9,123 nt of DNA from Burkholderiaceae bacterium (GTDB lineage: Bacteria; Pseudomonadota; Gammaproteobacteria; Burkholderiales; Burkholderiaceae), in assembly GCA_017998575.1 (NCBI GenBank), contig JAGOCV010000156.1:1-9123 (forward strand). Direction: 5' to 3'. Every line of letters starts with the position of its first letter. Within the stretch, counting starts at the first letter, position 1. The notes beneath the pieces were generated by a model. That model made no database searches and was not told where the DNA came from. It worked only from the letters and a program-made list of their open reading frames with translations. Shown here piece by piece: positions 1-6,145 of this stretch. Position numbers and translations under genes: made by a program.

Positions 1-2388
1 GTGCAGCCGGGTGAAGGGCTTGAACAGCTTGTCCGCGTACTCCATGTCGAAGCCGACGCCGTTGTCGCGGATGTAGAGCACGCCCGGCTCGCCGGGCGCG
101 GCGCCGATCTCGATCGAGGCCACCTCGCGCGGACGGGTGTACTTGACGGCATTGCCCAGCAGGTTCTCCAGCGCGATGCGCGCGAGACTGCGGTCGCATT
201 CGGCCTGAAGGCCCGGCGCCACGCTGATGCGGATGTCGCGGCCGGGCTGCGTCTGGCGCAGCGATTCGCCCACCTGCGCGGCCAGCGCGCTCAGGTCGAT
301 CGTCTCCAGCCGCATCTCGCGCTTGCTGACCTTGGCCAGACCCAGCAGGTCGGCGATCAGTTCGCCCATGCGCGCGACGTTGATGCGCACGCGGCCGAAC
401 ATGCGCTGCTGCTCGGGGCTGAGCGCGTCGCCCAGTTGCTGCCCCAGCAGGGCCGTGAAGCCATCGATGCCGCGCAGCGGCGTCTGCAGGTCGTGCGAGA
501 CGCTGTACGCGAAGGATTCGAGCTCGGCATTGGTGGCGCGCAGCTCGGCCGTACGCTCGGCCACGCGCTGCTCCAGTCCTTCGTTGAGCAGCAGGATCTG
601 CCGCTCGTGGCGCAGCCGGATGAGCTCGGCCGCGCCTCGGCTGGCAAAGATGCGCACCAGCGCGTCACGGTCGGCCGATGCCGGCTGCGGCGTGCGCCAC
701 AGCGCGGACAGGATGCCGATGGGCCGGCCAGCCGGATCGCGCAGGGCCATGCCCATGTAGGCGCGAAAGCCTCCGTCGGCCAGTGCATCGTCGTGCGGAA
801 AGATCTCGTGCACGCGGTCCAGGTAGCTGCACATGTCGTCGAAGCCCGCGGCGGTGTCGCAAGGCGTGCCCGACAGGGCATAGCGCATGTTCGCCTGCAC
901 GCCGCCGTCGCTCCAGAGCGCCAGCGTCTGCACCTCGCGCGTGTCGTCGATCTCGCCGACCATCACCATGTCGGCGCCCAGCGCACCCGCCAGGCTCTGC
1001 GTGAGCTGTCGGAAAAAGCTCTCGCCGGTCTCGCCCGATACGCCGCGCGCCACGTCGAGCAGCACGGCCTCGCGCCGTTTCTCCTCGGTCATGTTGAGGC
1101 TGCAGCTGAGCACGCAGTCCTCGCCGTCGATGTCGACGATGACGGCCCAGATCGCGCAATCGACCATGTGCCCGTGCTTGTGGCGCATGCGCGTTTCCAG
1201 GCGCATGACCTGACCTTCGCGACGCAGCCGCTCGACGAACTGCAGACGCTGTTCTTCGCTGTGCCAGGCACCCGTCTCGACAGCCGAGCGGCCCAGCAAC
1301 TCTTCGCGGGCGTAACCCTGTACCGAGCCCTCGGCACTGTTGACAGCCAGGAACACGCCATCGGACGCGCGCGAGATCATCATGTTCATGGGGCTGAAAT
1401 CGAAGGCCTTCCTGAACAGCTCCTGCGAGCGTTGCAGCGAACGACGCGCCTCGACCTCGACGCTCGTGTCCGCGATGGTGCTGACGATGATGCGCTCGTC
1501 GCCCGCACCGCCGATCTCGCTGGAGATGAGTGCGTGGAAAGACTGGCCATCGCGGCGGCGGCCGACCATCTCGCGCGCGGAGATGCGGCCGTGCTCCAGC
1601 AGTTCGGCCAGCATGGCATTGCGCTGGCGCGGGTCCATCCACAGCGAGGTGTGATCTTTCCTGCCGATGTATTCCTCGCGGGTGTAGCCGAAGATGCGCT
1701 CGAACGCGGGGTTCATGTCGAGGATCTCGCGCGTGTTGACCGACTGCACCACGATGCCGGCCGGGCTGAGTTCGAACACGCGGCGCAACTGGTGCTCACT
1801 GCGCTGGAGTTCGCGCTCGGCCTGCGTGCGCCGCTCGACTTCCAGTTGAAGGTCGCTGACCGCCCGCTGCACCTGCTGACGGCTGGTGGCGGTGCCGATG
1901 GCCACGCCTACGAGCGCGGTCACGTGACTGAGCCAGAACGTGGGCGAGACGCTGTACTCGTCGCGCGTGAGGATTCCGGCCATCTCGGCCCACGTGAGCC
2001 CCGCCAGCAGCGCGACGCACAGCACGATCACGGCAGCCAGCATGCGCCTGCCGGTCATGATGCCGGCCGCCACGACGGCGCACAGGTAACCGATGGCACC
2101 TGCGCTGCGCACTGACCCGTAGGCCACGATGTCCCAGGTGGTGTACCCCACCAGCAGCGCGATGAGCAAGGGCCCGACCCAGCGTTCGTGGCCCAGGTAG
2201 AGCAGCAGGTACAGGCCGTAGGTGACGACCGTGAAGATCGCCACCCCCACCGTCTGCGCCGTGTTGATGGTGTGCGTGATGGAGAACCAGAGCATCACCG
2301 GTAGCGCCACCATCATGACCTCGAGGGTGCGGCGGAGCACGCGGGCGTAGCGGTCCTGCAACAGGTCGCGCACGAGTTTGAGCGGCAT
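1..2388 (-). CDS. Membrane PAS-PAS-GAF sensor histidine kinase, partial (C-terminus off the left edge)
   Basis: The minus-strand frame from the ATG at 2388 is open to base 1 (796 codons) with no stop, so the C-terminus is missing. Seen in the translation: about six hydrophobic segments (residues ~20-170), a short coiled coil (~172-198), PAS 1 (~200-318, 'VFELSPAGIVV'), PAS 2 (~323-445, 'AFDFSPMNMM'), and a GAF domain (~440-590) of the type with 'SGTPCDT' and 'FPHDDAL'. A second coil leads to the H-box 'SVSHDLQTPLRGIDGF' with phospho-acceptor His632 and the DxxT phosphatase motif (Asp633, Thr636). The N-box 'LENLLGNAVKYT' (Asn746) and G1-box 'DNGVGFD' (Asp775) follow, and translation ends at 'KPFTRLH'. 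The G2 box and any receiver domain lie outside. By family it autophosphorylates on His and passes phosphate to a response regulator; signal and partner are unknown. No clear Shine-Dalgarno precedes 2388. A later ATG pair (residues 25-26) has GAGG nearby but would cut the first membrane segment, so I prefer 2388. Confidence 0.93.
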   Translation of the reverse strand, partial: MPLKLVRDLLQDRYARVLRRTLEVMMVALPVMLWFSITHTINTAQTVGVAIFTVVTYGLYLLLYLGHERWVGPLLIALLVGYTTWDIVAYGSVRSAGAIGYLCAVVAAGIMTGRRMLAAVIVLCVALLAGLTWAEMAGILTRDEYSVSPTFWLSHVTALVGVAIGTATSRQQVQRAVSDLQLEVERRTQAERELQRSEHQLRRVFELSPAGIVVQSVNTREILDMNPAFERIFGYTREEYIGRKDHTSLWMDPRQRNAMLAELLEHGRISAREMVGRRRDGQSFHALISSEIGGAGDERIIVSTIADTSVEVEARRSLQRSQELFRKAFDFSPMNMMISRASDGVFLAVNSAEGSVQGYAREELLGRSAVETGAWHSEEQRLQFVERLRREGQVMRLETRMRHKHGHMVDCAIWAVIVDIDGEDCVLSCSLNMTEEKRREAVLLDVARGVSGETGESFFRQLTQSLAGALGADMVMVGEIDDTREVQTLALWSDGGVQANMRYALSGTPCDTAAGFDDMCSYLDRVHEIFPHDDALADGGFRAYMGMALRDPAGRPIGILSALWRTPQPASADRDALVRIFASRGAAELIRLRHERQILLLNEGLEQRVAERTAELRATNAELESFAYSVSHDLQTPLRGIDGFTALLGQQLGDALSPEQQRMFGRVRINVARMGELIADLLGLAKVSKREMRLETIDLSALAAQVGESLRQTQPGRDIRISVAPGLQAECDRSLARIALENLLGNAVKYTRPREVASIEIGAAPGEPGVLYIRDNGVGFDMEYADKLFKPFTRLH

Positions 2389-2529
2389 GATCAGGGTCGG
2401 GTGAGAAGGGCGTGAGGCAGGCAGCACATGGTAGGGCAGCCCGCAGTCCGCCGTGGCGCGGGCGGTACAGGGAGTGTGGCCGTCGTGTTTCTGGCTGTAC
2501 GCAGCGTGAAAAAGTTGGCGCTCGTGCGT

Positions 2530-3393
2530 TCAGCCTTGCGCCACCGGGCGGGACGGATCGCTGCACCACTCGCTCCAGCTGCCCGCGAACAGCGCGGGCG
2601 GCGCCAGGCCTGCGATCTCCATGGCGATCACATTGGGCGTGGCGCTCACGCCGCTGCCGCACTGGTGCACCACGCTGGCCGGATCGCGGCCGGCCAGCAG
2701 CGCATCGAATTCCGCGCGCAGTGCTCCGGCCGTCTTGAAACGGCCATCGGCTCCGAAGTTCTGCGTGAATGGCCGGTTGAGCGCCCCGGGAATGTGGCCT
2801 GCCACCGGATCGAGCGGCTCGGTCTCGCCTCGGAACCGCGCGGGCGCGCGGGCATCGACCACCGTCTGGCCGGGCTGGCCCAGGTGCGCGAGCACGGTGG
2901 TGGCGTCGACCAGGCGGCGCAGCGGCTCGCCCAGCTGGAAGTCGCCAGCGGCGCGCACGGGTTCGTCTGCGGCCGTCACGCCGCCGCCCTCGGCCTGCCA
3001 CGCCTGCAGACCGCCATCGAGCACCGCCACGCGGTCGTGGCCGGCCCACTTGAGCATCCACCAGAGGCGCCCGCAGTAGTTGGTGCCGTTGCGGTCGTAC
3101 ACCACGGCCTGCATGTCGTTGGAGAAGCCCATCGAGCGCAGCCACGCGGCGAAGGCCTCGCGCGTGGGCAGCGGATGGCGCCCGCCGCTGGCGCGCTCGG
3201 GGCCATGCGTGGAGAGCGCCGTGTCCATGTCGGCATGAACCGCGCCCGGGATGTGCGCCTCGCGCCAGGCGGCGATACCGGCCGGCGGGTTCATCAGGTC
3301 GAAGCTGCAGTCGAACACCATCAGCGGCTGGCCCGAGGCCATCAGGGTGCGAAGCTGCGGGGGCGTGATCAGCAGGTTGAAGGACGAAGTCAT
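2530..3393 (-). CDS. sseA: 3-mercaptopyruvate/thiosulfate sulfurtransferase (tandem rhodanese domains)
   Basis: The product is 287 aa, close to E. coli SseA (about 281 aa), and has two rhodanese domains. The N-terminal, catalytically silent domain covers ~10-137 ('HIPGAVHADMD', 'YDRNGTNYCGRLWWMLK', 'LDGGLQAW'). The active domain covers ~160-285 ('VDARAPARFRGE', 'GHIPGALNRPF', 'FAGSWSEW'). The catalytic Cys245 sits in the loop CGSGVSA. CGSGVTA is the usual signature of 3-mercaptopyruvate sulfurtransferases and CRKGVTA that of thiosulfate rhodaneses, so 3-mercaptopyruvate is the likelier sulfur donor. The enzyme would move sulfane sulfur to thiols, thioredoxin or cyanide in the cytoplasm; there is no signal peptide. 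The open frame extends upstream to 3708 inside the permease gene, but AAGGA seven bases before the ATG at 3393 fixes this start. The gene follows the DMT permease by 35 bp, suggesting co-transcription. Family assignment is firm; donor preference is inferred from the loop. Confidence 0.93.
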   Translation of the reverse strand: MTSSFNLLITPPQLRTLMASGQPLMVFDCSFDLMNPPAGIAAWREAHIPGAVHADMDTALSTHGPERASGGRHPLPTREAFAAWLRSMGFSNDMQAVVYDRNGTNYCGRLWWMLKWAGHDRVAVLDGGLQAWQAEGGGVTAADEPVRAAGDFQLGEPLRRLVDATTVLAHLGQPGQTVVDARAPARFRGETEPLDPVAGHIPGALNRPFTQNFGADGRFKTAGALRAEFDALLAGRDPASVVHQCGSGVSATPNVIAMEIAGLAPPALFAGSWSEWCSDPSRPVAQG

Positions 3394-3400
3394 GAGGTGG

Positions 3401-3405
3401 TCCTT
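3401..3405 (-). promoter_or_regulatory. Shine-Dalgarno site of the sulfurtransferase gene
   Basis: AAGGA on the minus strand lies seven bases upstream of the ATG at 3393. It decides this start over the longer open frame that runs back to 3708 within the permease gene. Confidence 0.75.
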
Positions 3406-3428
3406 GGGCAGGGAGGAGGGGCCCGGTT

Positions 3429-4322
3429 TCAGTGGTCTTCCGCCGGCGATCCGGGGGCGGCGCGGTTGCGCAACACAGTGGCAAGCACGCCGCTGCCGAC
3501 GATCAGCGCCATGCCGATCCAGCCGAGCAGCGGAATGACGTCGCCGAACAGCAGCACGCCGAACAGCGCGCTGAAGACGATGCCGGAGTATTGCAGGTTG
3601 GCCACCACCAGGGTCGAGCCCTGGCTGTAGGCGCGCGTCATGCACAGTTGCCCGCCCGAGGCCAGCAGACCGATGGGCACCAGCCAGATGGCGCCGCGCC
3701 AGCTCCATTCGGAGAGGCCGGTCAGCAACATGCCCAGCACACCGGCCACCATGGTGCCGATGGCGAAGTAGAACACCGTGCGTTCCTCGGGCTCACCCGC
3801 GCGCGCCAGTGCAGACACCTGCATGTACGCCATGGCCGAGCCCAGCCCGGAGAGCAATCCGATCAACGCGGCGAACATCTGGTGCTCGCCGACCGAGGGT
3901 CGCAGCATCAGCACCACGCCCGCGAAGCCCGCGAGCACCGTGACCATGAGCGGCCCCTGCGCGAACGGATGGCCCTTGGCAGGCGTCCAGGTGATCAGCG
4001 CGCCGCTGATGATGAACACGGCCACCCAGATGCTGCTCATGTAGTTGAGCGTCATCGCGGTGGCCAGCGGCAGGTGCGCGATGGCGTAGAACCAGCCTGC
4101 CAGCCCGGTCACGCCGATCATGCTGCGCCAGACGTGCATGCCCGGGTAGCGCGTGCCCAGCGTGACGCCGCGGCTGCGCGCGAAGATGCCCATGAAGACC
4201 ACGCCGACGATGCCGCGCCAGAAGACGAGTTCGGCGTTGTTGAAGTCGGCCGACGCGAGCTTGACGCACACGCCCATGCAGGCGAAGAAGAAGGCGCCCA
4301 GCACCATCCAGAGCGATTGCAT
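3429..4322 (-). CDS. EamA-family drug/metabolite (DMT) permease
   Basis: The product is 297 aa and very hydrophobic, with about ten predicted membrane helices and the internal duplication typical of EamA proteins: first half ~5-140, second half ~148-284. Recognisable family features are the 'FWRGIVG' segment after helix 1, 'HLPLATAMTLNYMSSIWVAVF' around helix 4 (here ~83-103), and the second-half equivalents 'QLCMTRAYSQGSTLVVANL' and 'FSALFGVLLFGDVIP' (~225-264). Proteins of this fold sit in the inner membrane and move small metabolites such as amino acids, nucleotides or S-adenosylmethionine, often by export. The substrate cannot be read from the sequence. AGGAG seven bases before the ATG at 4322 supports the start. 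The sulfurtransferase gene follows 35 bp downstream, which makes a sulfur-containing substrate conceivable but unproven. The terminator hairpins upstream imply that the promoter lies close to the start, between 4323 and about 4450. Confidence 0.9.
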   Translation of the reverse strand: MQSLWMVLGAFFFACMGVCVKLASADFNNAELVFWRGIVGVVFMGIFARSRGVTLGTRYPGMHVWRSMIGVTGLAGWFYAIAHLPLATAMTLNYMSSIWVAVFIISGALITWTPAKGHPFAQGPLMVTVLAGFAGVVLMLRPSVGEHQMFAALIGLLSGLGSAMAYMQVSALARAGEPEERTVFYFAIGTMVAGVLGMLLTGLSEWSWRGAIWLVPIGLLASGGQLCMTRAYSQGSTLVVANLQYSGIVFSALFGVLLFGDVIPLLGWIGMALIVGSGVLATVLRNRAAPGSPAEDH

Positions 4323-4329
4323 CAGCGCG

Positions 4330-4334
4330 CTCCT
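4330..4334 (-). promoter_or_regulatory. Shine-Dalgarno site of the DMT permease gene
   Basis: AGGAG on the minus strand lies seven bases before the ATG at 4322, a near-ideal spacing, and supports that start. Confidence 0.75.
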
Positions 4335-4392
4335 GCCGGTTCGGAAAGGGAGCGCGGAGACGCGAAAACGTACGGATGCGGGGGCAGCAACG

Positions 4393-4415
4393 CAAAAACG
4401 CCCGGATGCGCGGGC
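4393..4415 (-). terminator. Third terminator-like hairpin of the tandem array
   Basis: This is an exact copy of the hairpin at 4423-4445, moved by 30 bases: GCCCG (4415-4411) pairs with CGGGC (4404-4400), then G and a five-base T-tract. The fourth unit, at 4361-4390, has lost its stem complementarity and is not called a terminator. Confidence 0.5.
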
Positions 4416-4422
4416 AGCAACG

Positions 4423-4445
4423 CAAAAACGCCCGGATGCGCGGGC
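4423..4445 (-). terminator. Second terminator-like hairpin of the tandem array
   Basis: On the minus strand GCCCG (4445-4441) pairs with CGGGC (4434-4430) around a six-base loop and is followed by G and TTTTT (4428-4424). The five-pair stem is shorter than that of the hairpin at 4453-4477, so it is probably a weaker back-up terminator. Confidence 0.55.
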
Positions 4446-4452
4446 AGCAACG

Positions 4453-4477
4453 CAAAAACGCCCGCATACGCGGGCGT
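4453..4477 (-). terminator. Rho-independent terminator of the Rieske oxygenase gene
   Basis: On the minus strand ACGCCCGC (4477-4470) pairs perfectly with GCGGGCGT (4465-4458) across the four-base loop GTAT, and TTTTT (4458-4454) follows directly. The hairpin begins 24 bases after the Rieske stop codon. The A-tract side faces the permease, so on the plus strand it would not act as a classical terminator. Confidence 0.85.
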
Positions 4478-4500
4478 GTGGCCAAGGCGGTCCGGCGGGG

Positions 4501-5637
4501 TCAAGCGGCGTCGCTGCGCGGCAGGCGCAATGCGTTTCGGTACCACTCGTGGAAGTGCTGCATGCCGTCTTCCATCGGGCTCTGGTAGGGGCCGACCTCG
4601 TTGTCGCCGCGCATCATGAGCGCCCGTCGTCCGGCGTCCATGCGCTCGGCAATTTCGTCGTCCTCGATGCAGGTTTCCATGTAGGCGGCCTGTTGCGCTT
4701 CGACGAACTCGCGCTCGAAGGCAACGATTTCCTCAGGGTAGTAGAACTCCACCATGTTCAGCGTCTTCTGCGGCCCTACCGGGTGCAAGGTGGAGACGGT
4801 GAGCACGTGCGGGTACCACTCCACCATGATGTGCGGGTAGTAGGTGAGCCAGATCGCGCCGTAGGGCGGCGGCTCGCCGTTGCGGTAGTTCAGCAACTGG
4901 TCATGCCACTTCTGGTAGACCGGGCTGCCCGCGCGGCCCAGGCGGTTGGCCACGCCCACCGTCTGCACCGAATACTCGGGCTTGAATTCCCAGGCCAGGT
5001 CTTCGCAGGTGACGAAGTTGCCCAGCCCCGGGTGGAAGGGCCCGACGTGGTAGTCCTCGAGGTAGACCTCGATGAAAGTCTTCCAGTTGTAGTTGCACTC
5101 GTGCAGCTCGACGCGGTCGAGCGCATAGCCCTCGAAATCGAGCTGCGCGCGCGGGCCCATGCCGGCCAGGTCGGTGGCGATGTCGCGGCCGTTGTCCTCG
5201 AACAGCAGGCCGTTCCACTCGCGCAAGCCGTAGTTGTTGAGGTTGAGGCACGGGTCCTGTGCGAAATGCGGCGCGCCCAGCAACTGACCCTTGGGCGCGT
5301 AGGTCCAGCGGTGCAGCGGGCACACGATGTTGCCGGCAGCGGCGTCGCCCGAGCCGGGCAGGCGGCCACGGCCCTTGAGCATCACGGCCTGCCGGTGGCG
5401 GCACACGTTGGAGATCAGCTGCACGCCCTGCGGCGTGCGCACCAGCGCGCGGCCCTCGCCTTCTTGCGGCAGTGCATGGAAATTACCCACTTCGGGAACC
5501 GACAGCGTGTGCCCCACATAGCGGGGCCCGCGCTGGAAGATCAGCTCCATCTCGCGCTGGAACAGCGCCTCGTCGAAGTAACTGCTGACGGGGAGTTGGC
5601 TTGCGGCCTGCTGCAGTTGAAGACTTAAATCAGACAT
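4501..5637 (-). CDS. Rieske non-heme iron ring-hydroxylating oxygenase, alpha subunit
   Basis: The product is 378 aa. The N-terminal Rieske domain (~40-150) has the [2Fe-2S] ligands Cys79, His81, Cys106 and His109 ('CRHRQ', 'CPLHRW'). The C-terminal SRPBCC catalytic domain (~165-365) holds the mononuclear iron site in 'NWKTFIEVYLEDYHVGPFH': His197 and His202, with the third, acidic ligand probably in 'CIEDDEIAER'. At the electron-bridging position, three residues before His197, stands Glu194. Naphthalene dioxygenase has Asp there, whereas carnitine and choline/betaine-type oxygenases carry Glu. The enzyme should insert oxygen from O2 into, or demethylate, an organic substrate, using electrons from a separate reductase. 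No reductase, ferredoxin or beta subunit is encoded here and the substrate is unknown. The ATG at 5637 has AGGA four bases upstream and an in-frame TAG at 5664-5662, which excludes any longer start. The gene is divergent from xseB and ends just before a strong terminator. Confidence 0.92.
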   Translation of the reverse strand: MSDLSLQLQQAASQLPVSSYFDEALFQREMELIFQRGPRYVGHTLSVPEVGNFHALPQEGEGRALVRTPQGVQLISNVCRHRQAVMLKGRGRLPGSGDAAAGNIVCPLHRWTYAPKGQLLGAPHFAQDPCLNLNNYGLREWNGLLFEDNGRDIATDLAGMGPRAQLDFEGYALDRVELHECNYNWKTFIEVYLEDYHVGPFHPGLGNFVTCEDLAWEFKPEYSVQTVGVANRLGRAGSPVYQKWHDQLLNYRNGEPPPYGAIWLTYYPHIMVEWYPHVLTVSTLHPVGPQKTLNMVEFYYPEEIVAFEREFVEAQQAAYMETCIEDDEIAERMDAGRRALMMRGDNEVGPYQSPMEDGMQHFHEWYRNALRLPRSDAA

Positions 5638-5658
5638 GGTGTCCTGACCTAGAGACTC

Positions 5659-5743
5659 CCCCTATGAAGGGGCAGAAGGGTGCGCACAGAACCCGGCTCG
5701 GCCGGAAATGACGCGCGAGAGAAGAACCGGCGTGGTGGGCCGG
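5659..5743 (-). promoter_or_regulatory. Hairpin-rich presumed 5' leader of the Rieske gene
   Basis: Three short inverted repeats lie between the candidate promoter and the start codon. CCGGC/GCCGG lies at 5727-5731 and 5739-5743, a second CCGGC/GCCGG at 5693-5697 and 5701-5705, and CCCC/GGGG at 5659-5662 and 5669-5672. The first two share the same arms, so they could pair with each other as well as locally. The last lies about 15 bases upstream of the Shine-Dalgarno. No known riboswitch class was recognised. Confidence 0.35.
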
Positions 5744-5771
5744 ACGAACTTTTCACGGGGAAAGACCTGAA

Positions 5772-5777
5772 ATTGTA
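5772..5777 (-). promoter_or_regulatory. Candidate -10 element for the Rieske gene
   Basis: TACAAT on the minus strand is one mismatch from the sigma-70 -10 consensus and stands out in this GC-rich region. The only -35-like match, TTGCAA, is 13 bases upstream, which is too close for a standard spacer. The element would give a leader of roughly 130 nt. Confidence 0.4.
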
Positions 5778-5861
5778 CCCGCCACCCCGATTGCAAGGCC
5801 TGGCCGAAGGTTTTTCCGGATGTTGCCAACCGTCGAGTGCGGCGTGGTGGAGGTCCACGCC

Positions 5862-5867
5862 TAAAAT
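5862..5867 (+). promoter_or_regulatory. Candidate -10 element for xseB-ispA-dxs
   Basis: TAAAAT lies 26 bases before the xseB ATG and is one mismatch from the sigma-70 -10 consensus. No clear -35 box is found at 16-18 bases upstream. Transcription would start about 20 bases before the ATG, leaving a very short leader without a Shine-Dalgarno site. Confidence 0.45.
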
Positions 5868-5893
5868 CGACGCTTTTGGTTCCCATCCCACGC

Positions 5894-6145
5894 ATGCCAT
5901 CCAAGGCCCCACCGGCGAGCGAGCCCCGCGCTCCGCTGCCCGACACCTACGAAGAGGCTCTGCAGGAGCTCGAACAACTCGTCGCGCGTCTCGAATCCGG
6001 GCAGATGCCGCTGGGCGAGCTGCTGGGCGGCTATCAGCGCGGCGCCGCGCTGTTGGCCTTCTGCCGTGACCGCCTGCAGGCGGTCGAGGACCAGATCAAG
6101 GTGCTGGACGACGGCCAGCTGCGCAACTGGGATGCGCAGCCATGA
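5894..6145 (+). CDS. xseB: Exodeoxyribonuclease VII small subunit
   Basis: The product is 83 aa, matching the usual length of XseB (about 80 aa). The family core is plain: '[36 protein letters not shown]' over ~18-53, then a charged helix '[15 protein letters not shown]' to ~71. This forms the helical hairpin that binds the large subunit XseA to make exonuclease VII, which degrades single-stranded DNA to oligonucleotides in the cytoplasm; XseA is not encoded here. The first ~15 residues are Pro/Ala-rich and not conserved. The open frame extends upstream to an ATG at 5837, but the candidate -10 box at 5862 and the normal family length favour the ATG at 5894. No Shine-Dalgarno precedes it. The stop codon overlaps the ispA start as ATGA, so the two genes are probably translationally coupled. 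Confidence 0.93.
   Translation: MPSKAPPASEPRAPLPDTYEEALQELEQLVARLESGQMPLGELLGGYQRGAALLAFCRDRLQAVEDQIKVLDDGQLRNWDAQP

Larger units (their letters stand above)
4361..4477 (-). repeat. Tandem ~30-bp repeat, four units, each carrying a terminator-like hairpin
   Basis: Units lie at 4361-4390, 4391-4420, 4421-4450 and 4451-4477. The two central units are identical over all 30 bases. The 4361 unit is diverged, with several changes in its stem. The 4451 unit matches at its left half (CGCAAAAACGCCCG) and then completes a better palindrome. Read on the minus strand, each unit is a GC-rich inverted repeat followed by a T-tract, TTTTT in three units and TTTTC in the diverged one. The array fills most of the 178-bp gap between the Rieske gene and the permease. 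It has no unique spacers, so it is not CRISPR. It looks like a duplicated intrinsic terminator. Confidence 0.88.

Noticed and set aside
1..2115. Very long plus-strand open frame opposite the kinase
   Set aside because: Its translation is rich in Arg, Ala, His and Asp with no recognisable domain, while the minus strand encodes a textbook histidine kinase over the same bases. It is an antisense shadow of GC-rich coding DNA.
1796..3484. Long minus-strand open frame spanning the sulfurtransferase and the kinase N-terminus
   Set aside because: It runs in a different frame from both recognised proteins, crosses two real genes and their spacer, and is low-complexity Arg/Ala/Pro sequence.
3394..3708. 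N-terminal extension of the sulfurtransferase to 3708
   Set aside because: The extra 105 codons overlap the permease gene, lack rhodanese features, and the ATG at 3393 has an ideal Shine-Dalgarno and gives the normal family length.
4361..4477. CRISPR array
   Set aside because: The 30-bp units are contiguous with no unique spacers, there are only four, and each is a hairpin plus T-tract.
4322..4546. Small repeat protein encoded by the 30-bp repeats (74 codons, minus strand)
   Set aside because: The frame stays open only because 30 is a multiple of three. It begins inside the Rieske gene, has no Shine-Dalgarno, and the repeats are explained by terminator hairpins.
3432..5628. Long plus-strand open frames opposite the permease and Rieske genes
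   Set aside because: They show no domains, they run through the terminator repeats, and the minus-strand products have clear family motifs.
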